64,000 bases of DNA from positions 50,668,555 to 50,732,554 of the forward strand of contig OX467083.1 of NCBI GenBank assembly GCA_950106755.1, given 5' to 3'. The position numbers and the translations under genes were made by a program. Every line of letters begins with the position of its first letter. Within the stretch, counting starts at the first letter, position 1. Source of the stretch: Climacium dendroides (Eukaryota > Streptophyta > Bryopsida > Hypnales > Climaciaceae). Positions 10,262 to 23,283 of this stretch are shown in pieces. The notes under the pieces were generated by a model. It worked only from the letters and a program-made list of their open reading frames with translations, ran no database searches and was not told the origin of the DNA.

Positions 10262-12179
10262 TATGCTTGCTCAAAAAAATAGCAGATGTAACCAATGAAC
10301 GAATGAAACGACAAGCCACTCTAGACAAGGCGGATTTTTCCTAAATTAAACATTTATTAAAAATTTATCACTCGTACTCATTTGGTCTACATGGGTGGAA
10401 TGCTAAAAATGTGCTCTCTGTACCGAGAGGTACTTAGTGTGAAAAATACTCATGCATTTCTAAACCTTAAATTCTTTTTTATAGCTAAATTTTTTTCATT
10501 TCCAGTTTTTTTTTCATTTTCTTTAATATTTCATTTGCTATTCATCATCTTATTTCAATCATTTGGACATTTTTAAGCCATTTTGTAGACCTTACCAAAT
10601 TTTGGTTCTTAATGTGAGTAAAATCGATCATGATAGTGAACCATCTCACTTGTTCAATAGCCTAAAATCATCCACATGGGATGTTAGTTCCTCATCACAA
10701 AAAGTTAATTCCATTTCAACACCCATGTGCAGTGCTTAAGAGCCTTTTGTAGGGGTGGTTCTTAATGCCTGAACCATTTTAGAGCCTCCCCCTATAAGCC
10801 TGGCCCAGAAGTTAAGTAGCCACTACAATGGATTATTGCATCCAAGATGGCCATCATAAAACCTTAAACGGTGATTTCAAGAACTAAAGCACTTATAAAA
10901 TTACTATTAATACACAATTTAGGAAGTTATAAATGAATTTAACCACTTAGAAGAGACCATTCTATTTTGCGTAGTACACTATTTCGACTACCATTCTATC
11001 TTTGTAAATGACTACACCACTTTGGAATTGAAATGTTTCATTCTAAAAACGAAATCAATTTTAGTAGTATATTTTGGACTTATTATTTAAGATGCTAGTA
11101 CGCTTAAGTCTTTAATTCTTGTTAATTAGCCCCTAACCATGTTATGAATTAGGTGGGTATTAAGAGAACTATGGATCTACTACTACTTTAGGTTGCATCT
11201 CATAACTCACAAGTCTTCAAATTTTGCAATTAATTCTGGTTTTTGTTGCTGTGGTCCACTTTTGAATCATACCCAAATAAATGATTATGACACGTTAAGT
11301 CATGTTAAGCACTGAACCAAAAATATTATCAATGAGGAGGAGCTCATTTTTACGCTATGCTTACATGATTCATAATGACCTATTTAATTTTGGTGTTTTT
11401 GGTTATTATTCTGGTTATTATATATTTAAGAAAATGAAAAATTTAGAAGTGAAATATCTTATTTACACCACATTTTTTGGGTTTAAATGCCCACAATGTA
11501 GAACATACCCCTAATTATATTATATTATCCAAAGCATGAACCCTTATCTTTAACCCAAGACTCCAGCTCTTCCCTAAAAAAATGGCAAATGAATTGAGCA
11601 ATACTATCTCCCCATTTCTTTTCATCGCTATGGTATTCCAACACACTTACATAAAGAAAATAATGGGAGAGTAATTGAACAACATTATCTCCCCATTTTT
11701 CTTCATTCCTTTGGTATTTCATCACACGTATATCACAAAATGGCAACGACGCTAGCATGCGAGCCCTGAGCGGTGAGCTTGTGAGCTGCGAGCGTAGGCC
11801 TTGCGAGCGTGGAGCCCTAAAAATTAGAAAAAAAAACAGAAAAAACTCCCCAATTTTTTTTTTTTTTTAAATTCTAAAAAAAGACTTGTACTTACTATTT
11901 TTAGTAAAATTTGGGACCTATGACCAAGCCACCTATAACCGTGAATTTTTTAAAAACAAGTTGTTTCAATAATGACCATTTGAAATGTGAAAATTTCCTT
12001 GAACATTAGTATATAGTTAGGCCTGTACTTCCAACTCTATAATGCAACTATGTATGCAATGACCAATCATTTATAGGAAAAAATATAATTAGTTCAGCAA
12101 AGAATACTATAAAAAATATTTGATGGACATTACCTATCCTCCACTATAGCTACGCTACAAGCACTCTTAAGACTTAGTT
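10262..12179. other. AT-rich stretch without a recognisable gene
   Basis: No frame here resembles a known protein. The DNA is AT-rich with scattered homopolymers. A short degenerate direct repeat occurs near 11600 and 11680 (ATCTCCCCATTT with CATT...GGTATT), and related copies of this phrase reappear at 28240-28420, so it is a dispersed repeat. Confidence 0.5.
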
Positions 12180-12295
12180 CAATATAGGGATTGCGCCGAA
12201 CGGCATAATTTTGGGCCTCACGGGATTCGAACCCGGGCCATCACATTATAGTCTCATAGACCTCTCGCTAATATACTCCAACTTAATGGAGTGAT
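12180..12295 (-). mobile_element. tRNA-derived SINE-like head
   Basis: Read on the minus strand, this contains a perfect RNA polymerase III B box (GGTTCGAATCC inside CCCGGGTTCGAATCCCG) preceded about 36 nt upstream by an A-box-like TTAGCGAGAGG. The T-arm stem is present, but no 5' acceptor strand pairs with GAGGCCC, so it is not an intact tRNA gene. A tRNA-related SINE or a degraded tRNA fits best. Confidence 0.45.
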
Positions 12296-12819
12296 TGCTC
12301 AATTGAAAAAAATAAATATAAAGCATAGAAGACGTCTTCCTAGAAAATGGGAAAGCAACCAAGAAAAAGAAATGACATGGAAAAGAAAAGAAAAACGAAA
12401 GGAAAAAAAGGGAAGTAAAGTGTAAGAAGGAGGGTACTAAATGACAGAAAATAGAAAAGTAAAAGGGTTTACAAGTAACAGTGGAGGAAAAAAAATTAGT
12501 ATGGACTTAGGGCACGGAAAAAATTAAAAAACATACAAGTGCATGACGAAACATAAGAAAGTCAATTTCAAGAAGAATGAAATACTAATGGATAACCAAG
12601 GGAAAAAAAGGGGAAAGACTAGAAAAATACAATTCAAAAAAAAAAAAAACACAAAAGAAGGAAAAGAAAATGTCATTCATGTTCATATTTTTATAACTAC
12701 ATTCTCGCTTTCAATTGCAATTTTCAAGCTTCCATTTTTTTTAAGTTTCCATCAATTAAATAGTATTTTAAATATATTAATAAAATACCACTGAAATACA
12801 TATGAAGTCTACTACATGC
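12296..12819. other. A-rich spacer downstream of the MULE gene
   Basis: Purine-rich, poly-A-like DNA with only a lysine-rich chance frame. It lies 3' of the minus-strand MULE gene and could hold its 3' end. Nothing else is seen. Confidence 0.4.
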
Positions 12820-15800
12820 CTATTCTGGCATAGTGATTATTCCTGCTCGAAGTAAAAGAAGTTTCAACTCATTGAAACTATAACTCGGTGCATGAATGAA
12901 TTTGTCGTCATGGATGTCCATCTTGCAGAAATATCGATACAAGTAGTACAGGTGCTTGCAATTCACATACTGTTGACGTCCTCCAATAGCTGAAGTAGAC
13001 ATGTTCACAAAGTCTGGGCATGTGCAAGAAGGGAACATACCCACTGTTACTCGATACACATTTGTGTTCTGATCTATCCCAGTCTCCAGAGATATGATTG
13101 CACCTAGTCCCGGGAAAGGAAGCAAGGTCACTTCCAGAATTTGACCTCTAACATTGCCTGCACTCTCCCACTTATTGCGTTGTTCTGCAGTTGGTGCATT
13201 TGCTATTCGATGTATGGTTCGATTGTTCCTCACTATGGGGTACACATCTGCATTTGTTGGCGGGACTTCATTATACACAACACTTTCAAATATCTTTAAC
13301 ATACTGAACAAGCGATGTGGTGACAATGTCGGTTGTTCTTGTAGCCGAAAGCCAGCATGTTGCAACAGCAAAGTCTCATCTCGACTGAGGTTTGTCCCTA
13401 TCAAAATAGGCCAAATTTCTGGGACATCTGGCCAATCTATTACCCACTTACGCTTTGTACCCTTCACACATCGTTCAATATCATCTGCACAAAACCAGAA
13501 GTCTGCAAATACTTCTCATTTAGTTCCATAATCTTCTTTTCTACCACGATAAGTTGGAGCTAGTGTTCCCTTTCGTCCTCTTGCAATTCGAGCAATGCAC
13601 TTCATATTTGACCCTCGTTGCTGAGCTTGACACTTAGCATTAGATTTGTGGCTGATCCTTGCAATGTGCCATTTTGATGTGTCACAATCGCTTTTAAATG
13701 CAATTGTGACATGGTTATACCTATTTGACTCTGGTTCTTTTCCTTTGCCCTCTAAAGAGTTTGTAGGAGGAATAGCGGAGCTTGTTCAGACACGAGGTTG
13801 AGAGAAATTCACTTTGTCTGGTCGATGTGAGTCTCCTGCGTCGCCAATCGGGACGTCCAATTTCCTCTTTGTGCTTCCAAAGATCTCTTCTCCTTCCAAA
13901 TGTGGTATACGACTTCCAATTCCTTCAGACCCGGGTAAGGAATTCAACGCTTCGGCCATTATTTTAGGGTCTCCACTTCGTCTTGCAGCTCTCAACTTCA
14001 ACTCCCCCTTTGACGGACCGGAACCAGAGGCATGGCCTCTCAAATATGCACGATAGTTTGTCATTTGCATCCATGCACGGATGCTATCATCACATGTGGC
14101 ATCAAACAAATTGTTTCCTCGGTTGCCAGACATTTGAAGCCACTTATTATGAACCGTCTCTGATAGATTGCATGAAGGCATGTCTGCCATTTCCTCCAAA
14201 TTCAAATCCTAGACATACACCCAATAATCAAAATTACTTCTCATAATTACTTTTATTCATTAAAGCTACAGAAAATTGTGAACACCATCAACTATGTGCA
14301 TGTATAGTTCATATGGGATGAAAGGCATTCCTAGTGAATGAACTACAAAAAGAATACTATTTGTGTTCAAACAAGTACGTCAAGAAGTAAATTATTTCAC
14401 AACGACAATAGAATCCTGTATCCAAACCCCTCTTCACAATTACCTCTGTCACTAAAATTGAATGTACCGTGAATTATCATGGAAACACCCATCAAATCCG
14501 ACAAGTGTTTCAAGGTCCACAACAATACCCCTAGTTCGGGTTTTAGGTACAATTTCCATTTTCTTACAAATATGCATACACATGGCTATTCATTAATCAC
14601 TAAACTTAATTACAATTTGCATTTTCCAAGTCGAACATGACTACAACTTCCTTGTATGCTCACAAATTGACATACACAAAAGTAAATATTTACTTACCAT
14701 TTGCATGAAGCCCCCACACTGTCGATATCTGAAATGCCAAAATGCCAACCAATGCTCCAAGTAATGAAGCGCATCTTCCGTAGTAGCACCTGATGATAAC
14801 CACCATGAACGAATTGCTAGGTAACGTGTCTCTACCTCTTCTATAGTTTTCGCATCTTTATACTGTTTGCACAGTGTATTGTGCTGTTGTTGAAATGCTT
14901 CCTTTATGTATTTCTGAGTATGTTTTTGGAGAGAAGTACTCCAATGCAATAAGCATGTCCTCTCCCGATTCTCCATTTTGTCATTGGCACATCCACTTCC
15001 GTAAACAATTCGAACTGCGTTCCAATTGGCCATAGCACTATCTGCCATGAACCCTTTGAAGTTTGGTTGATCCAGTCCATGTCTTGACATTACAACATTC
15101 AATGACCTCCAGAATTGCACTTGAATTTTTGTGTCTTCGGACTGCATATCACATGTTGCAATGGTCATTACCTTTTTGTACTCAGAATCGTACACGTGGC
15201 AAGCCATTGTGGTCCAATCTTTCACACGCTTCACATGGTCAAACATCATCCATGCATTCTGCAGATTTCCCCCTGGTTGCATGCACTTCACCAAGTCTAC
15301 TCCACTACCAGGTCCTTCGGTGAGCATCTTGAAAAGGTATACCTTCTCCTTTCCTTGTCCAGGAAAAATGCTATTATGAATGTACTCAAACTTTGAGTCT
15401 CTCTTTATGGTCATAATGTTGTCTATGACTCCTCCTCTATTGTTTGAGCGAAATGAAGAAATCACATTCCGAATGTTGGGACTACTCAAATACTGGAAAC
15501 GATCCATTACTTCTTCCAATTCCTTCCCTTCCAACATCTTCTTCTCTCCATTTCCGTTGTGGAATAGATAGTTTGTAAGGAAGTCTTTGCTTGCCGATAG
15601 AGCAATGGCGGAGTTCGTCGCCGTTGGTGTTCGGGCCACTTGTTCTGCAATCAATTCACTAATCTTCTCTGCAGAATCTCTATACATGCCTTTAGCAATA
15701 GGGTGAGCATGATCTCCAAAATGAATAGCGGCCCTAGTCATTTTTGGATTCTCACTATAGCAGTAGTACATCCTAGCATCACAGGTGCTTAGACACGTAG

Positions 15801-16698
15801 GAGTTTTTTTACAAAGTTTGCAAACTAGAGTACAATCTCTGGGAGGAGTATCCCCTACTGTGAAAGCGAAGGTTGTTGAACCACTCCACTCAGTTTCGTT
15901 GTGCTTTGAAGCCCTCTTCAGATAGTCACACTCTACATTTAGACAAATAAGATGACCAGCGCAGTATGACTTACAGAACTTCAACTTATCAGAGTTGTGG
16001 ATGTTTGTGGTCACCAACTTGCACCATGGGTGTCCATCATATCTCTTGTCCATTCCCTCCAAGTTCTTGGCCGCTAATGAAGAAGAAGATGAACGACATG
16101 GAGGCAACTCAAATATGACATTTCCATTGAAGACGGGTGGAAGAAACTGTACGCGATGGTGCTTCATGCTGTTCAAGTCCGTCATCGACAACTCATTCCG
16201 TGAACGATGCATTTTCCCTAATCCCCTCAAAGACTCCATTATACTCACTCGATTCCCTACATCTGGATGCAATGGAGGACGGGACACTTGAGTTCGACCT
16301 CCACTGTTTGATGGGGTGCTTGACAGTGGCTTCACCAAAGTATTTTCTTGCCATGCAACTTTGATATTGCACGCATTTTTGTGAACTGTTAAGTCAGGGG
16401 ACTCTCCTTCTAATTCACTAGACAACTCTATGATGGCATCTAACTTCTCAATTTTCACTGGGCGGAGAGTAGAATTATCAAGAAGGATTGGAAGAGCTTC
16501 ACGACTAGGACTGGGTGAAACCATATGAGCAACATATGGCATATCTACAGAAGAGTTATCTAACTGCCGACTTCGAATTTCTGTTGATGCACCTACCATA
16601 GACAGTGGCAGTCCATACGCTCTATAGTTTCCAATAGGAAGATACCAACACTGACTTCCTTCCTCTGTAGACTTCAATATTGGAATTGATTGCTGCAC
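12820..16698 (-). CDS. Mutator-like (MULE) transposase with SWIM zinc finger, decayed
   Basis: Two exons join in phase 0: about 16698-14698 (donor GTAAGT) and 14208-12820 (acceptor TCTAG). The first exon has a Cys-rich N-terminal part and then the MULE catalytic core: the first Asp region at MMFDHVKRVKDW (about residue 486), an E...W/F helix (SEDTKIQVQFWRSL), the second Asp region GFMADSAMANWNAV (about residue 551), and the conserved C-x-x-H as TCLLHW. The second exon ends with a SWIM zinc finger, CTCPDF...VNCKH, the usual partner of MULE cores. It would act in the nucleus on the element's terminal repeats. There are two in-frame TGA codons, near 13797 and 13516, where the frame otherwise stays open, each one step from CGA. 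No clean ATG opens the first exon. This copy is probably inactive. Confidence 0.72.
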
Positions 16699-16707
16699 TT
16701 CTCCTCA

Positions 16708-19700
16708 TTCAGACATTCTCTCTTCTTCGACATAGATGGAAGACTCTACAAATCTAAAGCGGACGTGCAATAGATGGCTTAGAACTCTAGCATGTCCACC
16801 TTCATCTACTGGAAACACTAGGGGAATGTCATGGCCATCTACACGAATACAAGCCATGATTCAAACTTTGCTCTTGGAGAACAATATGGATCAAAGAAGG
16901 CAGTCTTTGATCTCTTGTCAATGAATATTTGCTTTCTTATAGTGTATGGATTTGTTACTGTGGAACTAGTGAAAATAAAGGAGGATGGAAGTTACTAAGT
17001 AAACTGGAAGTGTATGGAAAAATAACAGTTGGAAAATAACTTTAAAAAAATTCCAATCATAGTGCCATACAGTGAAGCATTTATTGTTGTTGGCGGCTTT
17101 AATCAACACATTCAATGCATCCACAATAGAAGTACTTGCACGCCAATCATACAAAATAAAATGACATGACTTAGACTAAGCTACTGAGACAAACATAAGT
17201 CCAAATTCTTTCAATACATTTGGTCATGACATGTCTTGTAAGAGTGTAATAGGTTTGAAACATCCTTTGCTATAAATTCGTACGTGTATTCCATATGATT
17301 GATGTACTTGGATGCACGGTCTAAATGCAATGTTTGAAGCAATGCACTTCTGATGTTCATGGGAAAAAATCTCTAAATGCAACTAAGTATGGGAAAATCA
17401 ACTCTTCATATAGGACAAGAAAACAGTACAATACCATAGAATAACCTATTCTTTGTGTACGACAAGAAGCCTATAGAATCAAATACTATCTAGAAGAATG
17501 AGAATCAAAATTCAAAATGTCACTAACATCATGGCTTTTTCCAAATTAGAATAAAAATCTTTACAGATCAGAATCCAATGTCTTCTCCAACTTCATGGTT
17601 GCTTTCTTAATCCATGATGCTCCTTTTGGTTTTTTAAAGCATTATTAATAAAATAATTTGCATAGAATCCGCCTTTTACTCGGAGTTCACTTATAATTAT
17701 TATTAGAGGCAAAAATAGAACCAAAGGAATGAACTTGAGCTTGGATTATTCTTCCACAATCTAGAGAGCCCCTTCAATGAAAACATTCTATTTCCTAAAT
17801 CATAGCTGCAGGTAGTACCATGGAGACACAACCAAGAGGAATCGAGTGGGTATTAAGGTTGTAATGCAGAAAGGCAAGACCTGGTAAGTCCAGTTGTTTA
17901 CTTGCACTTCCTTTGTACTAGAGGGCAAGTCCTCTATGCGGAGTCCATATTGAATCCCTCCTTCCTCATTTTCAAGAAATGATTCGTTTCCCTACATTCC
18001 TATAGTATTCTAGTTCCAACTTATATAGTTGAATTTTAAGAAAAACAATATTTTCTTTAATTTTTTGCTCACTACACAAAAATGTCACATTTTTTTACAA
18101 TTTCTTCCCAAAACATGCCTTGGGACTTTAGAGGTTAATTCAATTGCTAGATGTTTTATTTTATTTTATATTGCGTGTTTTCCTTGTAAAAAATTCCAGA
18201 ATGCTCATGACTTAAGGGCAAAGACAAGACTTCCTTATTATCCAAGTAGCCACTAAATAGTTGAAAATAAAATTGTTTCTACTAGAAAAATGTAGCAAAA
18301 AATGTATCTTGCATTGTTTGAATTAACTTGAGTTATGATTTGATATACAAATGTTACCTAGCAGTAAGACATGTACATCCATGAGCACCCTACTAAGGAT
18401 TTGATCATAGTTCCTATTATTACTCTAACTTCAATTTTGTTGAATCTTGTTGGTAATCGAAAGAAGATCCCAACACAACTGAGCATGTATTTTGGTGCGC
18501 TATATTGAAAGTAAAAAACTTTGGAGTGTTGCTCGTAGGTGTTCTCAATTGTCTTTGGGCTTCTTTAGATTGCAAAGGTAAAAGAAACAAGCTCAAATTT
18601 TTAATCAGTATCATGCGTTCATGATATTCAACTTATAAGACCAGTCCCATGGGCGCAGGGAGAATTGGCCCCTTCATTGGCCCGGTCAACTTTGATTTGA
18701 CAGAAAAAAAATTATGTTGTGCCATTTTTTTGAGAATTCTTGCATCTCCTCCGAGGTAATTTGGGGCCTCTGATTGCAAAAATAAATTCAGAATTTAAAA
18801 AAAAATTAAACCTTGCAAATAGAAAATTCCACGGGTTGCAAGGTAGGGGCAAGGACGGGGGTCAATTCACCCTGGCCATCCCATGGCTCACTTGGACTTC
18901 TCCGAAACCATGCAGTGCGAGAAGAATCTTCTCAGTAGTGCGCAGTGAGAATGTCTCATCGACATTCTCGGACCAAATCAAGGAACCCACCTACTTCCCT
19001 ATTGAAGGAGTCGCCAGGCTTTGACAGCATTTTACTCCTTGCAACAGTGCTCCCTTAAGACGTGGTGCGAACCAGCCTTAACTCATGTACCATCTCCTTT
19101 TATATTTTGGGCACATCATGATTCAAAGTACCCTTGAATACCTCGCTCAAGAATTTGAACGCCTCGCCTTTACAGATGGGTGGTTATTGTGGGATAGGAA
19201 GCCGCCAGTGAATGAACCTGGATTGCCGGCGTCCATGAAAGCTCCTCTGCACATGGTTGCGGTTGAGGGTCCACATGTAATTCTCGAAGTCCTTCTGAAT
19301 TTTAGATTATGACAACCTGTGGTATAAATCTTGGCTTGAACTCGTCGGTTTCTCACATCTGGTGGTCTTTGCAATCTACTCCGTGGTGCCTTCAATTCTA
19401 AAGCACTTCGGTTCTTGTTCTTGTTATTCACGATTTGGCAGCAAGAGCACCGTTACTTCACAATGAGGAATACGAGGAGGCGTGGAAGACTGGGAAGTGA
19501 AGATTCGCAAACAAGGTTGGCGGCACGCATCGAAGACATGGAGCAGGTAATCACCGACCTCATCTTATATTTTTTTTTGTTTTCATGCAGTCCGGTTGAT
19601 ACATGTAGTTTTTTTTTCAAGGGAGATTGACCGTAAACCTCCAGTACACACTTCCATGTATGAACCCGTTAAATTCACCAACTATGATGCTTAAAGGTTG

Positions 19701-20320
19701 ATCATTGTATATAAACCTGCCCATTCTATGGATCTGTATCGCTTTCATTGTCCGCTTCTAGTTTATTAAGCTCATTCACATGAACACTGGATTGCCACTT
19801 TCTTTTGCTCGGTGCAATCATGATGGACAGCACTTGTACAAGATGTTCTTGATTAAGAGCCGGCCTCATTCTCGTTGTTTCAAGTCTGCAGATATTGAGC
19901 TAGTGTACAAATCCAATCTTTGTCTTAAGTAATTTTGAAACCTACTGGCCTCGAAGCGACTGGCTACAGGTGCTATTAATTTCTAGACACACATGAACAT
20001 AGAAATCTTGTGAACTGAGTATTCTGTACTTGAGGTATTCCTGTTGAAGTTCCATCTGGAGATGATTTCTTGGTTCTGAATAATTATTAGGCAAGCAATC
20101 AAAGCCTCGGTTGAACTCCAAATGCATACAAGTTAAGATCCATGGACGCATAGCCAGATGCTTTTGTCAAGTTCAGAGGATCGAACTGCTTCTCAGGTCG
20201 GAATGTTTAGGTGTAAGCCAGTTCAGCCAGTAGGACTCCTTTACATTCTGCCATTCGATTTCGATCATTCTTACCAAGGCCAGATCACGCATGTGGTAGT
20301 CGTTTCCACCACGTAAATTC
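16708..20320. other. AT-rich intergenic stretch, no supported gene
   Basis: No frame resembles a known protein. Two short stretches are less AT-rich: 18830-19030, and 19400-19550. The second encodes an Arg-rich peptide ending in RLAARIEDMEQ just before a GTAATC donor-like site and might be an exon of a lost retroelement gene. Neither is strong enough to call. Confidence 0.4.
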
Positions 20321-20325
20321 TGTCC

Positions 20326-21050
20326 CCATGCACATCGTCCTGCTGATCACCCTGATGTTTGTCGAATCTTATTTCGAAGGTGCAGCTCCTTCCAAGTTTC
20401 AATCGTAGATTCCATTGCAGATTCTCTACACAGTTAAGTAATTCTACATTTGCCAGCAGTTGAATGACATAGGTTTTGGGTATTTTAAAAATACCCGGAC
20501 TGTCCTAACGCCTGATCGATTGGTCTTCCTGCTTTGGTCGTACCAGAGATCGATGTGGAAAATATCTAGTAGTCGGAGTTGAGAGGACCCCAGTACATGT
20601 CTGCAGCCTACACCCCCCCTAAACCGCAAAACCGTAAGTTCATAATTCTATCTTCGAAGTCCGCAAACGGGGGTAGCAGTTCCGAGTTTTTCAATTTGTC
20701 CGCTTTCCAGTTGTGTTCCCCATGCACATCGATCATCATTGATGTTCGTCAAATTCTGTTTGGAAGGTGCAGCTCCTTACTAGTCTGAAGCGTAGATCCG
20801 ATTGCAGATTGTAGTTCAGTGAATTATGATTTGCGGGAATCGTTTCTTGTATAGTAAAAAAAAGGACCGTCTTACACTGTGATCGATGGGTCTTTCCCTG
20901 CTTCGGTCGTACCGGGGATCGACGTAGGAAATGTGGTTCAATCGAAGTTGGAAGGACCCTAGTGCATCTCTGGAGCCTACACCTTCGCTCCCCGGAATAC
21001 TCAGAAGATTAATGGTTTCACTTCCAAGTCCAGAAAGAGGGGTAGCGCTA
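20326..21050. repeat. Two direct copies of a 340-390 bp unit
   Basis: The segment from 20330 (CCCCATGCACATCG, then GGTGCAGCTCCTT, GATCGATTGGTCTTCCTGCT, GGTCGTACC) is repeated from 20719 with the same order of words and about 75-80% identity by eye. Each copy ends in a related phrase (AAGTCCGCAAACGGGGGTAGC-like near 20657, AAGTCCAGAAAGAGGGGTAGC-like at 21026), which is also the arm of the following foldbacks. Confidence 0.7.
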
Positions 21051-21124
21051 GGGACCCCAGGGACCCCAGTCAGACCCGACGGGGTTGTCAGGGGTACCTC
21101 GTGCTACCCCCCTTTCTGGACTTG
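21025..21124. repeat. 100-bp foldback, GGGGTAGC arms
   Basis: The arm CAAGTCCAGAAAGAGGGG with TAGC is inverted at the other end as GCTACCCCCC with TTTCTGGACTTG, one mismatch in 22 bp. The loop holds two tandem GGGACCCCA words. Confidence 0.75.
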
Positions 21125-21623
21125 CTGGCCCCATTGGATTCTCTTGAATCGAACAGATGCTTCCTACCCTAACCAACTGTTGCTTGTAGGGTTAAATTTT
21201 CTTTCGATCCTCCCCTTAAATAGATGCTTCGTACTCTTAACCCTAAATAGCAGTGCAGCTCGTCCCGTGTTTTCCTCAATTCGATCTTACCACCGCCTCA
21301 GACGTCAATGCAACTGGGCAAAGCAATAGTCTTGAAAAAATTCTCGCATGTTCTCTTTCCAAAAATTTGAGAATGATGAAGTTCTGTAAAATATCTAATG
21401 CTAGTGTTCTTTGATTCTTTGATCGGTAGGTAGATGCAAGTGTGAGGGGTACCACATTTGTAATGGATATTATCGGTACAAATATTATCTAGTAATTTGT
21501 TTTTAAAATAAAATATTTTTTTTAATAAAAAAATAATTTTATTTAGTTGATTAACATTACTTAAATTATTTAACTAGAGATTTTTCCAAGATCTTTGAAG
21601 GGCCAGCAAGTCAACCGGGCAGG

Positions 21624-21670
21624 AGGACCAGAAACGGGGGTAGCTCCGGCTACCCCCATTTTTGGTCTTG
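21624..21670. repeat. Short foldback of the same GGGGGTAGC family
   Basis: GGACCAGAAACGGGGGTAGC is followed after four bases by GCTACCCCCATTTTTGGTCT, so the two arms form an almost continuous hairpin. The outer words match the 100-bp foldbacks on both sides. Confidence 0.7.
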
Positions 21671-22175
21671 GAAGAAGGTGTACGGATGATGAGGCGACCA
21701 ACCAATCCAATGTCTTTTAGGAAAATAATTCTTTTTTGTCTTGTGGAAGTGACTGTAGGGCTTTTTAAACCTCCTTGAAGTTGTCCTAAGTTTTCTCTCT
21801 TTCCATGTTGAATGTTTTAATTAGTTTAATACTTCAACATCAATGGTCCTTGTCAGCGTTAGTGGCATGCCACGTGGAGGGAGATGCCAATTTCAATCAC
21901 TTGGTTTTGGTAGAACATTTTCTCTTGGACTGACTATGACAGTGTTTGCTCGTTTAACCATATATTCGAAGAAAATGTTTGAAATATTAATATAAATGCC
22001 TGTTATTTGTTCGTGGAAGCTGAAATGTGAGGAGATAAATATTTATGTTGTCTATAATCTTGCTGTATTCATACATTAATGTTAGTCTTAGTTGTGTCTA
22101 TGTGAGAGTTTCACGGGGATGTGAATTTCATGTTGTAATGTAAATAAATCCAAATTGACAGTCATGTTCTGTCAG

Positions 22176-22275
22176 CAAGACCAATAATGGGTGTATGGCT
22201 AGATAACCCCAGGAAGGCCGTCGGATCCGACGACATTCCTAGGAGTATCTTAATGTACCCCCATATCTGGTCTTG
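22176..22275. repeat. 100-bp foldback, third member of the family
   Basis: CAAGACCAATAATGGGTGTA at the left matches the inverse of the right end, CAAGACCAGATATGGGGGTA, with four mismatches in these 20 bases. Its length equals that of the 21025 copy. It lies 335 bp before the first plus-strand ATG of the next gene cluster. Confidence 0.65.
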
Positions 22276-22610
22276 CAAACCAAAGAAAGACTTGTAGAAT
22301 TATGATATTCTCATTTTTAGTGTTGAATAAGAATATGTCATGAGAAATAGGAGGAATTGAGAGGGGTAATTTAGAGTTTCCACTTTTTTAGTGTTTTCTT
22401 GCATAAGGGAAGTTCTACAAAGCAATTATGGAGTTCAATTTAAGTTGTATACATTTATGAAGTCAATAGAATTTACAATAATATAGCAACGTTTTGATAT
22501 TTATTTTATCTTCCCATTTGTCATTTGGTTTTTCTTCCTATTTGTTATAAAAGTTTGTTTGTTTGTTTTGATTGTCATTGGCCTACCTCATTCTTATAAT
22601 GCTTGTGCAG

Positions 22611-23063
22611 ATGGATACAGATGAGAGTCTGAACGAGCATGCACCTTTACCATTGCCAAGCAATGTGGCAACCCATATTGTAGATGTTGCGCGTACTTCG
22701 GAACTTACAACTCTAGAAGACAGGATTGTCAACATAGGTAGCCAATCATTGCCTCATAAAGACACTGACTTGGTAAGCCTTGGAGACATTCTTGATGCTT
22801 GTGACCGAGCCGTTGATGAATTAGATGAACCTCGTTGCAGTAGGTTCAACGACCCCAACAGACGAAAACGAAAACAACAAGTGTTTTCTCCTGAGAGTTC
22901 TGAGACTGAGTATAGTAGCTCGAATTCTGAAACATCAATCTCAATTTCTAGTCCAATAATAGAGGATATTAGAGATTGTGCTTGCAGCTCTGGTTTGGGC
23001 AAGCATGAAATTGTCCTCATCCACTTAAGCTCCGACTTAGATGGTACTATAGAAATTGATTGA
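22611..23063 (+). CDS. Small Ser/Asp-rich ORF just upstream of the ParB gene
   Basis: A 150-residue open frame whose ATG directly follows a good splice acceptor (CTTGTGCAG). It is acidic and Ser-rich, with a basic patch NRRKRKQQ in the middle that could be a nuclear signal. It ends 220 bp before the ParB/methyltransferase-like gene, whose ATG also directly follows an acceptor (GATATTGCAG). I do not recognise it. It may be a separate small gene or a decayed leading exon; the donor-like GTAAGC at about 22771 would not join to the next exon in frame. Confidence 0.35.
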   Translation: MDTDESLNEHAPLPLPSNVATHIVDVARTSELTTLEDRIVNIGSQSLPHKDTDLVSLGDILDACDRAVDELDEPRCSRFNDPNRRKRKQQVFSPESSETEYSSSNSETSISISSPIIEDIRDCACSSGLGKHEIVLIHLSSDLDGTIEID

Positions 23064-23283
23064 GTTTGGAAGGAGTAGACACCATTCCATTGCTTCAACA
23101 TTTGTATTACTTAACCATTGGTGTTATCATATTTCTTTCCATTACGTATTACTTTTACAATTTTTTGTAATGAGACACTTTTTACCATCATAGTAAAGAT
23201 TTGTTGTATAAATTTAAATTGTAATTTCATGAAGACATATTCATACTTCCCGATTGACTTAAAAAATGTACATGATATTGCAG

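Noticed and set aside
12180..12260. Possible intact tRNA gene on the minus strand
   Set aside because: The T-arm is good, but no 5' acceptor strand or anticodon arm could be folded.
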